Of a DNA stretch of 64,000 nt, positions 32,627 through 40,837 are shown piece after piece. Position numbers and translations under genes: made by a program. Where the stretch lies: the NCBI RefSeq assembly GCF_028200735.1, contig NZ_JAQKPV010000009.1, positions 223,521 to 287,520 of the forward strand, in the 5' to 3' direction. The DNA is from Streptomyces sp. ACA25. GTDB taxonomy: Bacteria; Actinomycetota; Actinomycetes; Streptomycetales; Streptomycetaceae. Numbering within the stretch: position 1 is the stretch's first letter; the number at the start of each line of letters is the position of its first letter. A model generated the notes under the pieces. That model had not been told where the DNA came from. It ran no database searches and saw only the letters and a list, made by a program, of their open reading frames with translations.

Positions 32627-33309
32627 GGGGCGCCGGTCCAGTCGGCGAGCCGGGCCAGCACCCAGTCGCTGACCGGACGCACCCCATCGGGGGCGGTGAG
32701 TGAGGTGAAGGCCACCGGAAGGGCTCCGCGCCGCTCGGCGGCGTCCCGGGCCATCACCGCCAGATCGGCCCCCACGTACGGGGCCAGGTCCGTCTTGTTG
32801 ACGACGAGGAGATCGGAGGTGGTCACCCCGGGGCCGCCCTTGCGCGGGATGTCGTCCCCGGCGGCGACGTCGATCACGAAGATCTGGGCGTCCACCAGTC
32901 CCCGGGAGAAGGTGGCGGTGAGGTTGTCGCCACCCGACTCCAGCAGCACCAGATCCAGTGGGCCGGTGGCGTCCTCCAGGTCCTCGACGGCTTCGAGATT
33001 GGCCGAGATGTCGTCCCGGATCGCGGTGTGCGGGCAGGCCCCGGTCTCCACCGCGGCGATCCGCTCGGGCGGCAGCACGGCGTTGCGCAGCAGGAACTCG
33101 GCGTCCTCCCGGGTGTAGATGTCGTTGGTGACGACGGCGAGGGACAGCCGCCCGCGCAGCTCGCGGCAGAGCGCCGCGACGGTGGCCGTCTTGCCGGAGC
33201 CGACCGGGCCGCCGAGACCGATCCGCAGCGCCCGCCGCCCGCCGCCGGGACGGTCCGGGGCACTCCGGCTGTGCCGGCCGGGAAAGGTGTGCGGGGGGTC
33301 GAGGTGCAT
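32623..33309 (-). CDS. ureG: Urease accessory GTPase UreG
   Basis: A 228-residue SIMIBI GTPase that drives nickel delivery to urease. The P-loop is GLGGPVGSGKTATVAALC, switch/metal region VETGACPHTAIRDD (the CPH nickel motif), Walker-B-like DLVLLESGGDNLTATF, and guanine specificity VVNKTDLAPYVG. The ATG at 33309 follows CGGAG; the open frame continues to 33402 without a ribosome site. The N-terminus (HLDPPHTFPGRHSRSAPDR) has three histidines, as in actinobacterial UreG proteins, possibly a small nickel-storing tail in the absence of UreE. It is 46 bases behind ureF. Confidence 0.96.
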   Translation of the reverse strand: MHLDPPHTFPGRHSRSAPDRPGGGRRALRIGLGGPVGSGKTATVAALCRELRGRLSLAVVTNDIYTREDAEFLLRNAVLPPERIAAVETGACPHTAIRDDISANLEAVEDLEDATGPLDLVLLESGGDNLTATFSRGLVDAQIFVIDVAAGDDIPRKGGPGVTTSDLLVVNKTDLAPYVGADLAVMARDAAERRGALPVAFTSLTAPDGVRPVSDWVLARLADWTGAP

Positions 33310-33355
33310 GTGCGGCTCCGTGTCGTTGCGGCCGCGGGAGGGCCGGGCGGTCTGG

Positions 33356-34036
33356 TCAGGAAGCGAAGAGACGGACGGAACGGGCGGCGTGCGCTTCCGC
33401 ACTGATGTCCAGGAGCGGGGCGGAGGCCGCGGGGAGCGCGTCGGTGCCGTGGGCCGGCACCTCGGCCGCGGCGGCCACGGCCCGCTCCGCGACCTGCTCG
33501 AGGTCGGGGGCGAGCCGGGCGAGCACCGCGGTGGCGTCCAGGGGATCCAGACTCAACAGCCGGACCACGGCGGTGGCGGGACCCGACACCGCCTCGTACC
33601 CGGCCGCCAGCGCCGCCCCGTACGGGGTCGTACCGGCGGCGCGGGCGGCCAGGCCGAGCACCACGGGCTGATGCGCGCCGCGCGGCCGGAGCTCCGCCAG
33701 GGACTCCAGCGCGGCGCACGGCCAGGTGACACGGGCGGCGCGCAGCAGCTGGCGGCCGAGCCTGCGGCCCACGGCGCGCAGGGCGGGCGAGGGGGTCCGG
33801 GCGTCGGCCGCGGCGTCGAGAGTCAGGGGGTCGTGGCCGGCGCAGGCCGCGGCGGCCAGGGCGGCGGCCACCAGGCCGGTGGTGTGCAGCCGGCCCCGGC
33901 AGAAGTCCTCGAGGTCGCCGGCGCCGGTGATGCGGCCGGCCAGGACCGCGGCCTCCGCCCCGCCGGAGTGGGCGTGCCCGCCCGCGGGGAACCTGCCGTC
34001 GGCAAGGATCAGGAGGGCCGCTCCGGGTGGGTGCAC
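33356..34036 (-). CDS. ureF: Urease accessory protein UreF
   Basis: A 226-residue all-helical accessory protein. ALLILADGRFPAGGHAHSGG near the N-terminus is the UreF start motif (usually LxDSxFPxGxFxHSxG), and the C-terminal helix region EVPAHGTDALPAASAPLLDISAEAH is typical. It bridges UreD and UreG and gates GTP hydrolysis during nickel insertion. GTG start at 34036; spacing to ureC is 27 bases. It is Ala-rich and diverged in the middle, but its position between ureC and ureG supports the call. Confidence 0.93.
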   Translation of the reverse strand: MHPPGAALLILADGRFPAGGHAHSGGAEAAVLAGRITGAGDLEDFCRGRLHTTGLVAAALAAAACAGHDPLTLDAAADARTPSPALRAVGRRLGRQLLRAARVTWPCAALESLAELRPRGAHQPVVLGLAARAAGTTPYGAALAAGYEAVSGPATAVVRLLSLDPLDATAVLARLAPDLEQVAERAVAAAAEVPAHGTDALPAASAPLLDISAEAHAARSVRLFAS

Positions 34037-34063
34037 CGCTGACCGCCTTCCGCCGGGAGCGTC

Positions 34064-35785
34064 TCAGAACAGGAAGTAGCGCTGAGCCATCGGAAGCTCG
34101 GCCGCCGGGGCCGGGACGACCGGATCACCGTCGATGGTGACGGTGAAGGTGTCGGCGTCCACCCGGACGTCGGGCCGGGCATCGTTGTGGCGCATGTCCG
34201 CCTTGGTGACCTTCCGGACATCACCTGCGGCGAGGAACCGCTTCCCCAGTCCCAGCCGCTCAGGGAGCCCGTCCTCCAGGGCGAGCGGGGAGACGAAGGT
34301 GACGGAGTTGGCCGCCGGGGCGCGGCCGAAGGCACCGAACATCGGCCGGGGCAGTACCGGCTGCGGGGTGGGGATGGAGGCGTTTGCATCCCCCATCTGC
34401 GCGTGGGCGATCTGCCCGCCCTTGATCACCAGCTGCGGTTTGACCCCGAAGAAGGCGGGGTCCCAGAGCACCAGGTCGGCCAGCTTGCCCGGCTCCACCG
34501 ACCCGACCTCGTGGTCCAGGCCCTGTGCCACCGCCGGGTTGATGGTGTACTTGGCGACATAGCGACGGGCCCGGTGGTTGTCCGCCCGCCCGTCGCCGGG
34601 CAGCGCACCGCGTCGCCGCTTCATCACGTGTGCGGTCTGCCAGGTGCGCAGCACGACCTCGCCGATGCGGCCCATGGCCTGGGCGTCGGAGGAGATGATG
34701 GAGAGGGCGCCCAGGTCGTGCAGCACGTCCTCGGCGGCGATCGTGGAGGGACGGATCCGGGACTCGGCGAAGGCAAGGTCCTCGGGCACCGCGGGGTTGA
34801 GGTGATGGCAGACCATCAGCATGTCGAGGTGCTCTTCGACCGTGTTGACGGTGTGCGGACGCGTCGGGTTGGTGGAGCTGGGGAGCACATGGGCCTCGGC
34901 GACCACCGTGATGATGTCCGGCGCGTGCCCGCCGCCGGCCCCCTCCGTGTGGTACGTGTGCACGGTGCGGCCCTTGAGGGCGGCGAGGGTGTCGCCGACG
35001 AACCCGGCCTCGTTCAGCGTGTCGGTGTGCAGGGCCAGCTGCGCACCGGTCTCCTCGCACACCGTGAGACACGCGTCGATGACTGCCGGGGTGGCACCCC
35101 AGTCCTCGTGGATCTTGAACCCGGCCGCGCCCCCGCGCAGCTGGCTGTACAGCGCCTCCCGGGAAACGGTGCTGCCTTTGCCGAGCAGGGCGAGGTTCAC
35201 CGGGCTGGAATCCATCGACTCCAGCATGCGCGCCAGGTGCCAGGGGCCGGGGGTGACGGTGGTGGCCCTGGTGCCCTCGGCAGGCCCGGTGCCGCCTCCG
35301 ACCAGGGTGGTGATGCCGGAGGCCAGCGCCTCGTCGACGAGTTGCGGGCAGATGAAGTGCACGTGCGCGTCGATGCCGCCCGCGGTGAGGATCCGGCCGT
35401 TGCCCGCGATGATCTCCGTCTCCGGGCCGATCACGAGCTCCGGATGCACCCCGTCCATCGTGTCGGGGTTCCCGGCCTTGCCCAGCGCCGTGATGCGGCC
35501 GTCCCGGATGCCGATGTCCGCCTTGAGAACGCCGCTGTGGTCGAGCACGACCGCACCGGTGATCACGGTGTCCGGGGCACCGGCGGCCCGACCCGCCCGG
35601 GACTGCCCCATGGACTCCCGGATCACCTTGCCCCCACCGAAGACGGCCTCGTCACCGGCGCGTCCGGGCCCGCCGCTCAGGTCCCGCTCGATCTCGATCA
35701 GCAGGTCGGTGTCGGCGAGCCGCACCCGGTCCCCGGTGGTGGGACCGAACAGGTCGGTGTACGCGGCGCGGCTCAGCTCAGTCAT
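34064..35785 (-). CDS. ureC: Urease alpha subunit
   Basis: The 573-residue catalytic subunit, exact family length. Nickel ligands appear in DAHVHFICPQ, the carbamylated lysine in GFKIHEDWGATP, further histidines in LHTDTLNEAGF and TYHTEGAGGGHAPD, the mobile-flap Cys/His in VCHHLNPAVPEDLAFAESR and the Asp in SSDAQAMGR. It hydrolyses urea to ammonia and carbamate with UreA and UreB. The ATG at 35785 (MTELSRAAYTDLFG) overlaps the ureB stop by eight bases; a GTG at 35794 is an alternative. All active-site residues are present, so the enzyme should be functional once nickel is loaded. Confidence 0.98.
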   Translation of the reverse strand: MTELSRAAYTDLFGPTTGDRVRLADTDLLIEIERDLSGGPGRAGDEAVFGGGKVIRESMGQSRAGRAAGAPDTVITGAVVLDHSGVLKADIGIRDGRITALGKAGNPDTMDGVHPELVIGPETEIIAGNGRILTAGGIDAHVHFICPQLVDEALASGITTLVGGGTGPAEGTRATTVTPGPWHLARMLESMDSSPVNLALLGKGSTVSREALYSQLRGGAAGFKIHEDWGATPAVIDACLTVCEETGAQLALHTDTLNEAGFVGDTLAALKGRTVHTYHTEGAGGGHAPDIITVVAEAHVLPSSTNPTRPHTVNTVEEHLDMLMVCHHLNPAVPEDLAFAESRIRPSTIAAEDVLHDLGALSIISSDAQAMGRIGEVVLRTWQTAHVMKRRRGALPGDGRADNHRARRYVAKYTINPAVAQGLDHEVGSVEPGKLADLVLWDPAFFGVKPQLVIKGGQIAHAQMGDANASIPTPQPVLPRPMFGAFGRAPAANSVTFVSPLALEDGLPERLGLGKRFLAAGDVRKVTKADMRHNDARPDVRVDADTFTVTIDGDPVVPAPAAELPMAQRYFLF

Positions 35786-36128
35786 CGAGCCCACCCGCCA
35801 CGGCCCCCCGGAGACCGGCCACGATCCGGTGACCGCCGAGCGGGACGAGGTCCACCTCCACGGGGATACCGGGCTCGAAGCGCACGGACGTCCCGGCGGC
35901 GATCGCGAGCCGCCGGCCGTGGGCGGCGTCCCGGTCGAAGCCGAGGCCGGGATTGGCCTCGGCGAAGTGATAGTGGGACCCCACCTGGACGGGCCGGTCC
36001 GCGGTGTTGCGGACGGTGAGACGGATGACGGAGGCGCCTTCGTTCAGCCGCACCGGACCGGCGGCGTGGAGAATCTCACCGGGGACGACCGGTGCGGGCC
36101 GGCGCTTCGCCTCGTACGTGTGCGGCAC
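35778..36128 (-). CDS. ureB: Urease beta subunit
   Basis: A 116-residue structural subunit. The family start PGEI lies in APVVPGEILHAAGPVRLNEG, followed by VRNTADRPVQVGSHYHFAEANPGLGFDR and GTSVRFEPGIPVEVDLVPLGG. I chose the GTG at 36128 because GGAGGCCGCT is ideally placed upstream and leaves a 13-base gap after ureA. The ATG at 36158 would overlap ureA by 17 bases and add ten non-conserved residues. It is a separate polypeptide here, not fused to UreA. Confidence 0.93.
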   Translation of the reverse strand: MPHTYEAKRRPAPVVPGEILHAAGPVRLNEGASVIRLTVRNTADRPVQVGSHYHFAEANPGLGFDRDAAHGRRLAIAAGTSVRFEPGIPVEVDLVPLGGHRIVAGLRGAVAGGLDD

Positions 36129-36141
36129 AGCGGCCTCCGGG

Positions 36142-36444
36142 TCAGGTGATGGGCTCATGAACGGTGACGAGCTTGGTGCCGTCCGGGAAGGTCGCCTCGA
36201 CCTGGACGTCGCGGATCATCTCGGGGACGCCCTCCATCACCTCGGCCCGGGTCAGCACCCTGCGTCCCGAGGCCATCAGTTCGGCGACCGTGCGGCCGTC
36301 CCGGGCGCCCTCGAGGAGATGGGCGGTGATCAGAGCCGTGGCCTCGGGATGGTTGAGCCGCAGACCGCGGGACCGCCGCCTTGCGGCGACGTCCGCCGCC
36401 ACGTGGATGAGCAGCCGCTCCTGCTCGTGCGGGGTCAGTCGCAC
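36142..36444 (-). CDS. ureA: Urease gamma subunit
   Basis: A 100-residue subunit, standard length. It starts RLTPHEQERLLIHVAADVAARRR, then LNHPEATALITAHLLEGARDGRTVAELM and ends EMIRDVQVEATFPDGTKLVTVHEPI, all diagnostic for UreA. The GTG at 36444 follows GAGGTGGCGGAG; the frame to 36507 adds an Arg-rich leader absent from the family. It is the first gene of the urease operon ureA-B-C-F-G-D and is divergent from the HAD hydrolase. I could not recognise a nitrogen- or nickel-responsive operator upstream. Confidence 0.95.
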   Translation of the reverse strand: MRLTPHEQERLLIHVAADVAARRRSRGLRLNHPEATALITAHLLEGARDGRTVAELMASGRRVLTRAEVMEGVPEMIRDVQVEATFPDGTKLVTVHEPIT

Positions 36445-36594
36445 GCTCCGCCACCTCGCCTTCGCTCTCACCTTCCGGGCACGCCCCGTGAAGAAGCTGG
36501 CCCGCATGGTAACCGGCCCTCGTTACGGCAGCGTTACCCGTACTCCCCGTCGGCCCCGGAACGTGGCCACCGGCGCGGAAGCCGCCGCTCCGGA

Positions 36595-36600
36595 TAGCCT
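36595..36600 (+). promoter_or_regulatory. -10 element of leaderless HAD gene
   Basis: TAGCCT ends 6 bases before the GTG at 36607 and there is no Shine-Dalgarno. Confidence 0.5.
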
Positions 36601-36606
36601 GGCCGG

Positions 36607-37305
36607 GTGACTTCCCCTCTCGATCTGGTCATATTCGACTGCGACGGCGTCCTGGTGGACAGCGAACGCCTCGCCCTGCGCATCAACGTGCAGTTGGGCA
36701 CCGAGCTGGGGTGGGTGATGAGCGAACGGGAAATCGTGGACCGGTTCCTCGGCCGCTCGCAGCGCTCCGTGCACGGGCAGATCGCGGAGCGGCTGGGTAA
36801 GGAGACCGCGGACCTCTGGGAGGACCGCTACGCCCGGCGGATGAACGAGGCCATCGACGCGGAGCTGACCGAGGTGGACGGTGTCACCGAGGTACTGGAC
36901 TCCCTCGGAGTGCCGTTCTGCATCGCTTCCAGCGGCGGGCATGCCAAGATGCGGCGCACGCTCGGCCGCACCGGGCTGTACGAGCGTTTCGCGGGGCGGA
37001 TCTTCAGCGCCACCGAGGTGAGCCGCGGGAAGCCGGCCCCCGACCTGTTCCTGCACGCGGCTGCTTCGATGGGGGCCGGCCCCGCGGGGTGCGCGGTGGT
37101 CGAGGACAGCCAGTACGGGGTCCGGGCAGCCCGCGCGGCCGGAATGCGCTCCTTCGGATACGCGGGAGGACTGACTCCCGCCGCCTGGCTGCAGGGGCCC
37201 GGCACCGTCGTCTTCCAGGACATGCGGGAACTCCCCGCGCTGCTCCTCGGCTCCCGTCCCCACGGCCCGGGCGGGCCGGCCGGACCGCAGCGGAAGCGGA
37301 TGTGA
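36607..37305 (+). CDS. HAD superfamily hydrolase (phosphoglycolate phosphatase/beta-PGM-like)
   Basis: A 232-residue HAD phosphatase or phosphomutase. Motif I is VIFDCDGVLVDSE (nucleophile Asp and acid/base Asp), motif II CIASSGGH, motif III RGKPAPDLFLHAA, and motif IV VVEDSQYGVRAARAAG. A helical C1 cap (residues 18-85) places it among subfamily I enzymes such as phosphoglycolate phosphatase, beta-phosphoglucomutase or sugar-6-phosphate phosphatases. The GTG at 36607 fits a leaderless message. It stands alone between ureA and asd, so the substrate cannot be inferred. Confidence 0.92.
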   Translation: MTSPLDLVIFDCDGVLVDSERLALRINVQLGTELGWVMSEREIVDRFLGRSQRSVHGQIAERLGKETADLWEDRYARRMNEAIDAELTEVDGVTEVLDSLGVPFCIASSGGHAKMRRTLGRTGLYERFAGRIFSATEVSRGKPAPDLFLHAAASMGAGPAGCAVVEDSQYGVRAARAAGMRSFGYAGGLTPAAWLQGPGTVVFQDMRELPALLLGSRPHGPGGPAGPQRKRM

Positions 37306-37393
37306 CCGAAGTCAAAGAATTCGCACCTGCTGCATCCCGCAGGGCAGGGTAGGGGAACCAGGCAGGGATGTGCCCACGAAAGCAAGGAGCGTC

Positions 37394-38422
37394 ATGAAGA
37401 TCGGGATCGTAGGAGCCACCGGGCAGGTCGGCGCGGTGATGCGCGGGATTCTGGCCGAGCGGAAGTTCCCGGTCAGCCGGCTGCGGCTGTTCGCGTCCGC
37501 ACGGTCAGCGGGCCGCGAGCTGCCCTGGCTCGACGGTGAGGTCACCGTCGAGGACGCGGCCACCGCCGACTTCTCCGAGCTCGACATCGTGCTGTTCTCC
37601 GCGGGCGGCGCCACGTCCCGCGCCCTCGCCGAGCGGGTGGCCCGATCCGGCCCTGTGGTGATCGACAACTCCTCGGCCTGGCGGCTGGACCCCGAGGTGC
37701 CGCTCGTCGTCTCCGAGGTCAACCCGCACGCCGTCGCCCAGCGGCCGAAGGGGATCATCGCCAACCCGAACTGCACGACGATGGCCGCCATGCCGGTGCT
37801 CCGGCCCCTGCACCGGGAGGCCGGGCTGGTTTCCATGGTGGTCTCCACCTACCAGGCGGTCTCCGGCAGCGGGCTGGCCGGTGTCGCCGAGCTGGACGAG
37901 CAGGTGCGCAGCGCCGTCACCCAGGACGCCACCCGGCTCACCCACGACGGCACCGCGGTGGACTTTCCGGCCCCGGACAACTACCTCCGGCCGATCGCGT
38001 TCAACGTGCTGCCGATGGCGGGCTCGATCGTCGACGACGGGCTCGAGGAGACCGACGAGGAGCAGAAGCTCCGCAACGAGAGCCGCAAGATCCTGGAGAT
38101 TCCGGACCTGAAGGTTTCCGGCACGTGCGTGCGAGTCCCGGTCTTCTCCGGTCATTCGCTGCAGGTCAACGCCCGCTTCGAGCGCCCGCTCCCACCCCAG
38201 CGGGCCCGCGAGCTGCTCGCGGAGGCCGAGGGCGTCGAGCTCTCCGACATCCCCACCCCCCTGCAGGCGGCGGGCCGGGATGCCAGCTACGTGGGCCGGA
38301 TCCGCCGGGACGAGACGGCGGAGAACGGGCTCTCGCTCTTCCTGTCCAACGACAATCTCCGCAAGGGAGCGGCGCTCAACGCCGTGCAGATCGCGGAACT
38401 GGTGGCGGCCGAACCGCGCTGA
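37394..38422 (+). CDS. asd: Aspartate-semialdehyde dehydrogenase
   Basis: A 342-residue enzyme that reduces aspartyl phosphate to aspartate semialdehyde with NADPH, the branch point toward lysine, diaminopimelate, threonine and methionine. The N-terminal Rossmann motif is KIGIVGATGQVGAVM, the active-site Cys is in IIANPNCTTMAAMP, and substrate-binding residues lie in TYQAVSGSGLAG and VSGTCVRVPVFSGHSLQVN. AAGGAG is six bases before the ATG. No aspartokinase gene is adjacent, so this may be a second asd copy separate from an ask-asd operon. It ends at a strong hairpin. Confidence 0.96.
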   Translation: MKIGIVGATGQVGAVMRGILAERKFPVSRLRLFASARSAGRELPWLDGEVTVEDAATADFSELDIVLFSAGGATSRALAERVARSGPVVIDNSSAWRLDPEVPLVVSEVNPHAVAQRPKGIIANPNCTTMAAMPVLRPLHREAGLVSMVVSTYQAVSGSGLAGVAELDEQVRSAVTQDATRLTHDGTAVDFPAPDNYLRPIAFNVLPMAGSIVDDGLEETDEEQKLRNESRKILEIPDLKVSGTCVRVPVFSGHSLQVNARFERPLPPQRARELLAEAEGVELSDIPTPLQAAGRDASYVGRIRRDETAENGLSLFLSNDNLRKGAALNAVQIAELVAAEPR

Positions 38423-38460
38423 GCCGCCCGGGCGGGCAGGCCGCCGCCCCGGAGCACAGC

Positions 38461-38491
38461 GGAGCCCCCGCCCTGACGGGCGGGGGGCTCC
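38461..38491. terminator. Bidirectional hairpin terminator
   Basis: The 13-base arm GGAGCCCCCGCCC pairs with GGGCGGGGGGCTCC (one bulged G) across a 4-base loop. It lies between the convergent asd (stop 38422) and serine protease (stop 38544) genes. Confidence 0.85.
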
Positions 38492-38543
38492 GCGCCCCGC
38501 CGGGGCACCGCGAGGCCCCGGAAGCGGTCGGGTGAGGATCGGA

Positions 38544-39620
38544 CTACGGCAGCGTCGCGTTGTACGCGTCCAGCGCCCGGGTCACCGGCTCGAAGAAGGT
38601 CGTTCCGCCGGAGCTGCAGTTTCCGCTGCCTCCGGAGGTGAGCCCCAGGGCGGTGCTGCCGGCGAACAGTGCGCCACCGCTGTCACCGGGCTCGGCACAG
38701 ACATTGGTCTGGATGAGACCGCGCACGGTGCCCTGCGGGTAGGTCACCGTCGCGTTCAGCCCGGTGACCGTGCCGGAGTGCCGGCCGGTGGTGCTGCCGC
38801 TGCGCTCCACCGCCTGGCCGACCGTGGCGTTGCCGGCTCCGGTGATGTTGCGGGTGCCGGAGTACAGGTTGACGGCGCTGGGGTGGTCGACGGAGCCGGT
38901 GTACCGCACCAGCGCGTGGTCGGCACCGGGGAAGGTGCTGCCCGTCATCTGGCCGATCTGGCTGCCGCCCGAAGCACCGGCCCAGCCGCTGCCTGTGCTG
39001 CCGCAGTGGCCGGCGGTCAGGAAGTGCGGCTGGCCGTCCACCGTGACGTTGAACCCGAGGGAGCAGCGGGAACCGGAGGAGTAGATGGCGTCGCCGCCCA
39101 TGATGAACGTCTCGAACTCGCCCTGCACCTTCTCCACGGACGCCTTGTCGCCCAGTGCCTCGGCAGCGGCCTCGACCTCGGCGAGTGCCTCACCGGTGAC
39201 CGTGCTGTCCACCGTGATCCTGACCGAGTTGGTAGCCGGGTCGATCGCCCGCGCGGTGCCGGGGACCGCGAACGCGTCCACCTCCGCCATGACCGTGTCC
39301 AGTTCGGCCGCGTCGTACTCGACGACCCGCGCCTCGGCGCCGGCCTCCTGGATCTCGGCGGCCTCCGCCTCGTCCGTCACATTCACGACGAGCGTCCGGG
39401 CCTCGGCGTCGTAGTACATGGAGTTCTGATCACTCTGCAGACCGGAGGCCAGCGTTTCGGCGAGTTCTCCCGCGGCACTCGAGGAGAGGGTGTCAGGAGC
39501 CGAAGCCGGAGCGGGAGTGCTGGCACCTGCCTGAGTCGCGAGGAAGGTTCCGGCCATCAGGGCCGCAACGCTCGACGCCGCTATGACGGCGCGTCGCTGG
39601 GGAATACGTCGGTGTGTCAC
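38544..39620 (-). CDS. Secreted S1 serine protease, streptogrisin type
   Basis: A 358-residue preproprotease. The signal peptide (RRAVIAASSVAALMAGTFLA) is followed by an alpha-lytic-type propeptide of about 140 residues (LAEVEAAAEALGDKASVEKVQ), which folds and inhibits the enzyme. The mature domain starts near IMGGDAIYSSGSRCSLGFNV. The triad is visible: His in FLTAGHCGSTG, Asp in FPGADHALVRY, Ser in CAEPGDSGGALF. Disulfide Cys pairs match SGPA/SGPB. The GTG at 39620 is preceded by AGGAGG about 10 bases away. It would act extracellularly in protein breakdown or in protease cascades during development. Specificity is likely chymotrypsin-like. Confidence 0.95.
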   Translation of the reverse strand: MTHRRIPQRRAVIAASSVAALMAGTFLATQAGASTPAPASAPDTLSSSAAGELAETLASGLQSDQNSMYYDAEARTLVVNVTDEAEAAEIQEAGAEARVVEYDAAELDTVMAEVDAFAVPGTARAIDPATNSVRITVDSTVTGEALAEVEAAAEALGDKASVEKVQGEFETFIMGGDAIYSSGSRCSLGFNVTVDGQPHFLTAGHCGSTGSGWAGASGGSQIGQMTGSTFPGADHALVRYTGSVDHPSAVNLYSGTRNITGAGNATVGQAVERSGSTTGRHSGTVTGLNATVTYPQGTVRGLIQTNVCAEPGDSGGALFAGSTALGLTSGGSGNCSSGGTTFFEPVTRALDAYNATLP

Positions 39621-40217
39621 GCTTGTGAGTCCTCCTGTGGGGGTGGCGCCTTCTCGGCTGCGAAGACACCTGGAAGGGCATGGACGGACCGTGAAGGCGC
39701 GTCCATGCCAAGCGGTGCCGGTGAGTATGTCGAGTTCACCAGCCCTTTCGCAAGGGAGAGTTGGCACCTCTCCGCTAACGTCACAGGGTTTTCACAGTTG
39801 CGGACGCCACGACCCCGAACAGAGCACGGACAGCTGTTTCGCGAGCACGCTCCGGCTTCGCCGGGCGGAGAAGGGAGGGCTCCGGGGCAGGAGCGAGTCC
39901 GCTTCAGCTTCCGCAGGCCTCCCGGCCGGACCCGCCCGGCACCCGGCGGTCGCTGACTCTGCACAGCATGCTCACGTCCGGACCACCGGACTCACCCGTT
40001 CAGAAGCGGGCGGTGGATCCTACACACCGTCAACCAGCGCATAAGACTGTATTTCTGATGGATGGCCATATCGTGTGCACCAGAACCGTCACGAAACCCG
40101 GTGCGAGTGGCTATTCGCTTGGTGCATCACCCGCCGCATGGACGACCATAGGAAGGCGGGCGGCCCGCGGCGAGCCGCTGACGGACGAAGTGGGCCGCAC
40201 AGAGAGAGGAGGCGTCC
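39621..40217. other. Long intergenic region between protease and sepF
   Basis: This 597-base region separates the divergent protease and sepF genes. A hairpin-forming repeat GGAGAG / CTCTCC with a 7-base loop is at 39755-39773, in the protease upstream region. The part from about 40010 to 40110 is clearly lower in GC and should contain the sepF promoter, but I could not assign -35 and -10 boxes with confidence. Short open frames here show no ribosome site with coherent codon bias. Confidence 0.5.
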
Positions 40218-40658
40218 ATGGGATCGGTGCGCAAGGCGAGTGCGTGGCTGGGGCTCGTCGATGACCGCGAGATGCGCTACTACGACGACGAATACTCCGA
40301 GGGACCGGAGCCGGGGGACGCCGAGCCCTGGACCACGGATCCCCGGGTCCAGGTGGCGGCCGAGACGGCGCAGGACCAGGGCGGGCGCATCGCCACGGTC
40401 ACACCCGGCGGCTTCCGGGACGCCCGCCGTATCGGCGAGCTCTTCCGCGACGGTGTGCCGGTCGTGGTGAACCTGACCGTGCTGGACCCGGCCGACGCCA
40501 AGCGGGTGGTGGACTTCGCGGCCGGGCTCACCTTCGGTCTGCGCGGCACCATAGAGCGAGTGGCCACCCGGGTCTTCCTGCTGACTCCCGCGGACTATCA
40601 GGTGGTCAGCGGCGACAGCCGCCGCACCTCGGACAGCGGCTTCTTCAACCAGAGCTGA
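40218..40658 (+). CDS. sepF: SepF-family cell-division protein
   Basis: A 146-residue protein. The N-terminal amphipathic segment VRKASAWLGLVDDREMRYYDDEYSEG would bind membrane. The DUF552/SepF core follows: RIATVTPGGFRDARRIGELF, VPVVVNLTVLDPADAKRVVDFAAGLTFGLRGTIERV and VFLLTPADYQVV. SepF anchors FtsZ filaments to the membrane in bacteria lacking FtsA. It is not in a division cluster, so it is probably one of the additional SepF paralogues found in Streptomyces (often called SepF2/SepF3) rather than the ftsZ-linked copy. AGAGGAGG precedes the ATG. It ends at a 12-base-stem terminator. Confidence 0.95.
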   Translation: MGSVRKASAWLGLVDDREMRYYDDEYSEGPEPGDAEPWTTDPRVQVAAETAQDQGGRIATVTPGGFRDARRIGELFRDGVPVVVNLTVLDPADAKRVVDFAAGLTFGLRGTIERVATRVFLLTPADYQVVSGDSRRTSDSGFFNQS

Positions 40659-40661
40659 GAA

Positions 40662-40695
40662 GGGCGGGCGCCCTGCCGCTGCGGGGCGCCCGCCC
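40662..40695 (+). terminator. sepF terminator
   Basis: A perfect 12-base stem GGGCGGGCGCCC / GGGCGCCCGCCC with a ten-base loop begins three bases after the sepF stop codon. Confidence 0.85.
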
Positions 40696-40837
40696 GGGGC
40701 CGTGTGCCTTGGCCGGTGCCCTGGCCCGGGCCGGACCTGAGCACGCCGGAAAGCCTGCGTCCGGGCAGGTCAGCGATCTTCGTCACGTCTCGCTCCCACG
40801 AGGAATGCCTCCGGCCCACCGATGCTGTACTGGGGCC

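Noticed and set aside
39968..40264. 98-codon frame upstream of and overlapping sepF
   Set aside because: It overlaps the sepF start in another frame, has no ribosome site and no codon bias.
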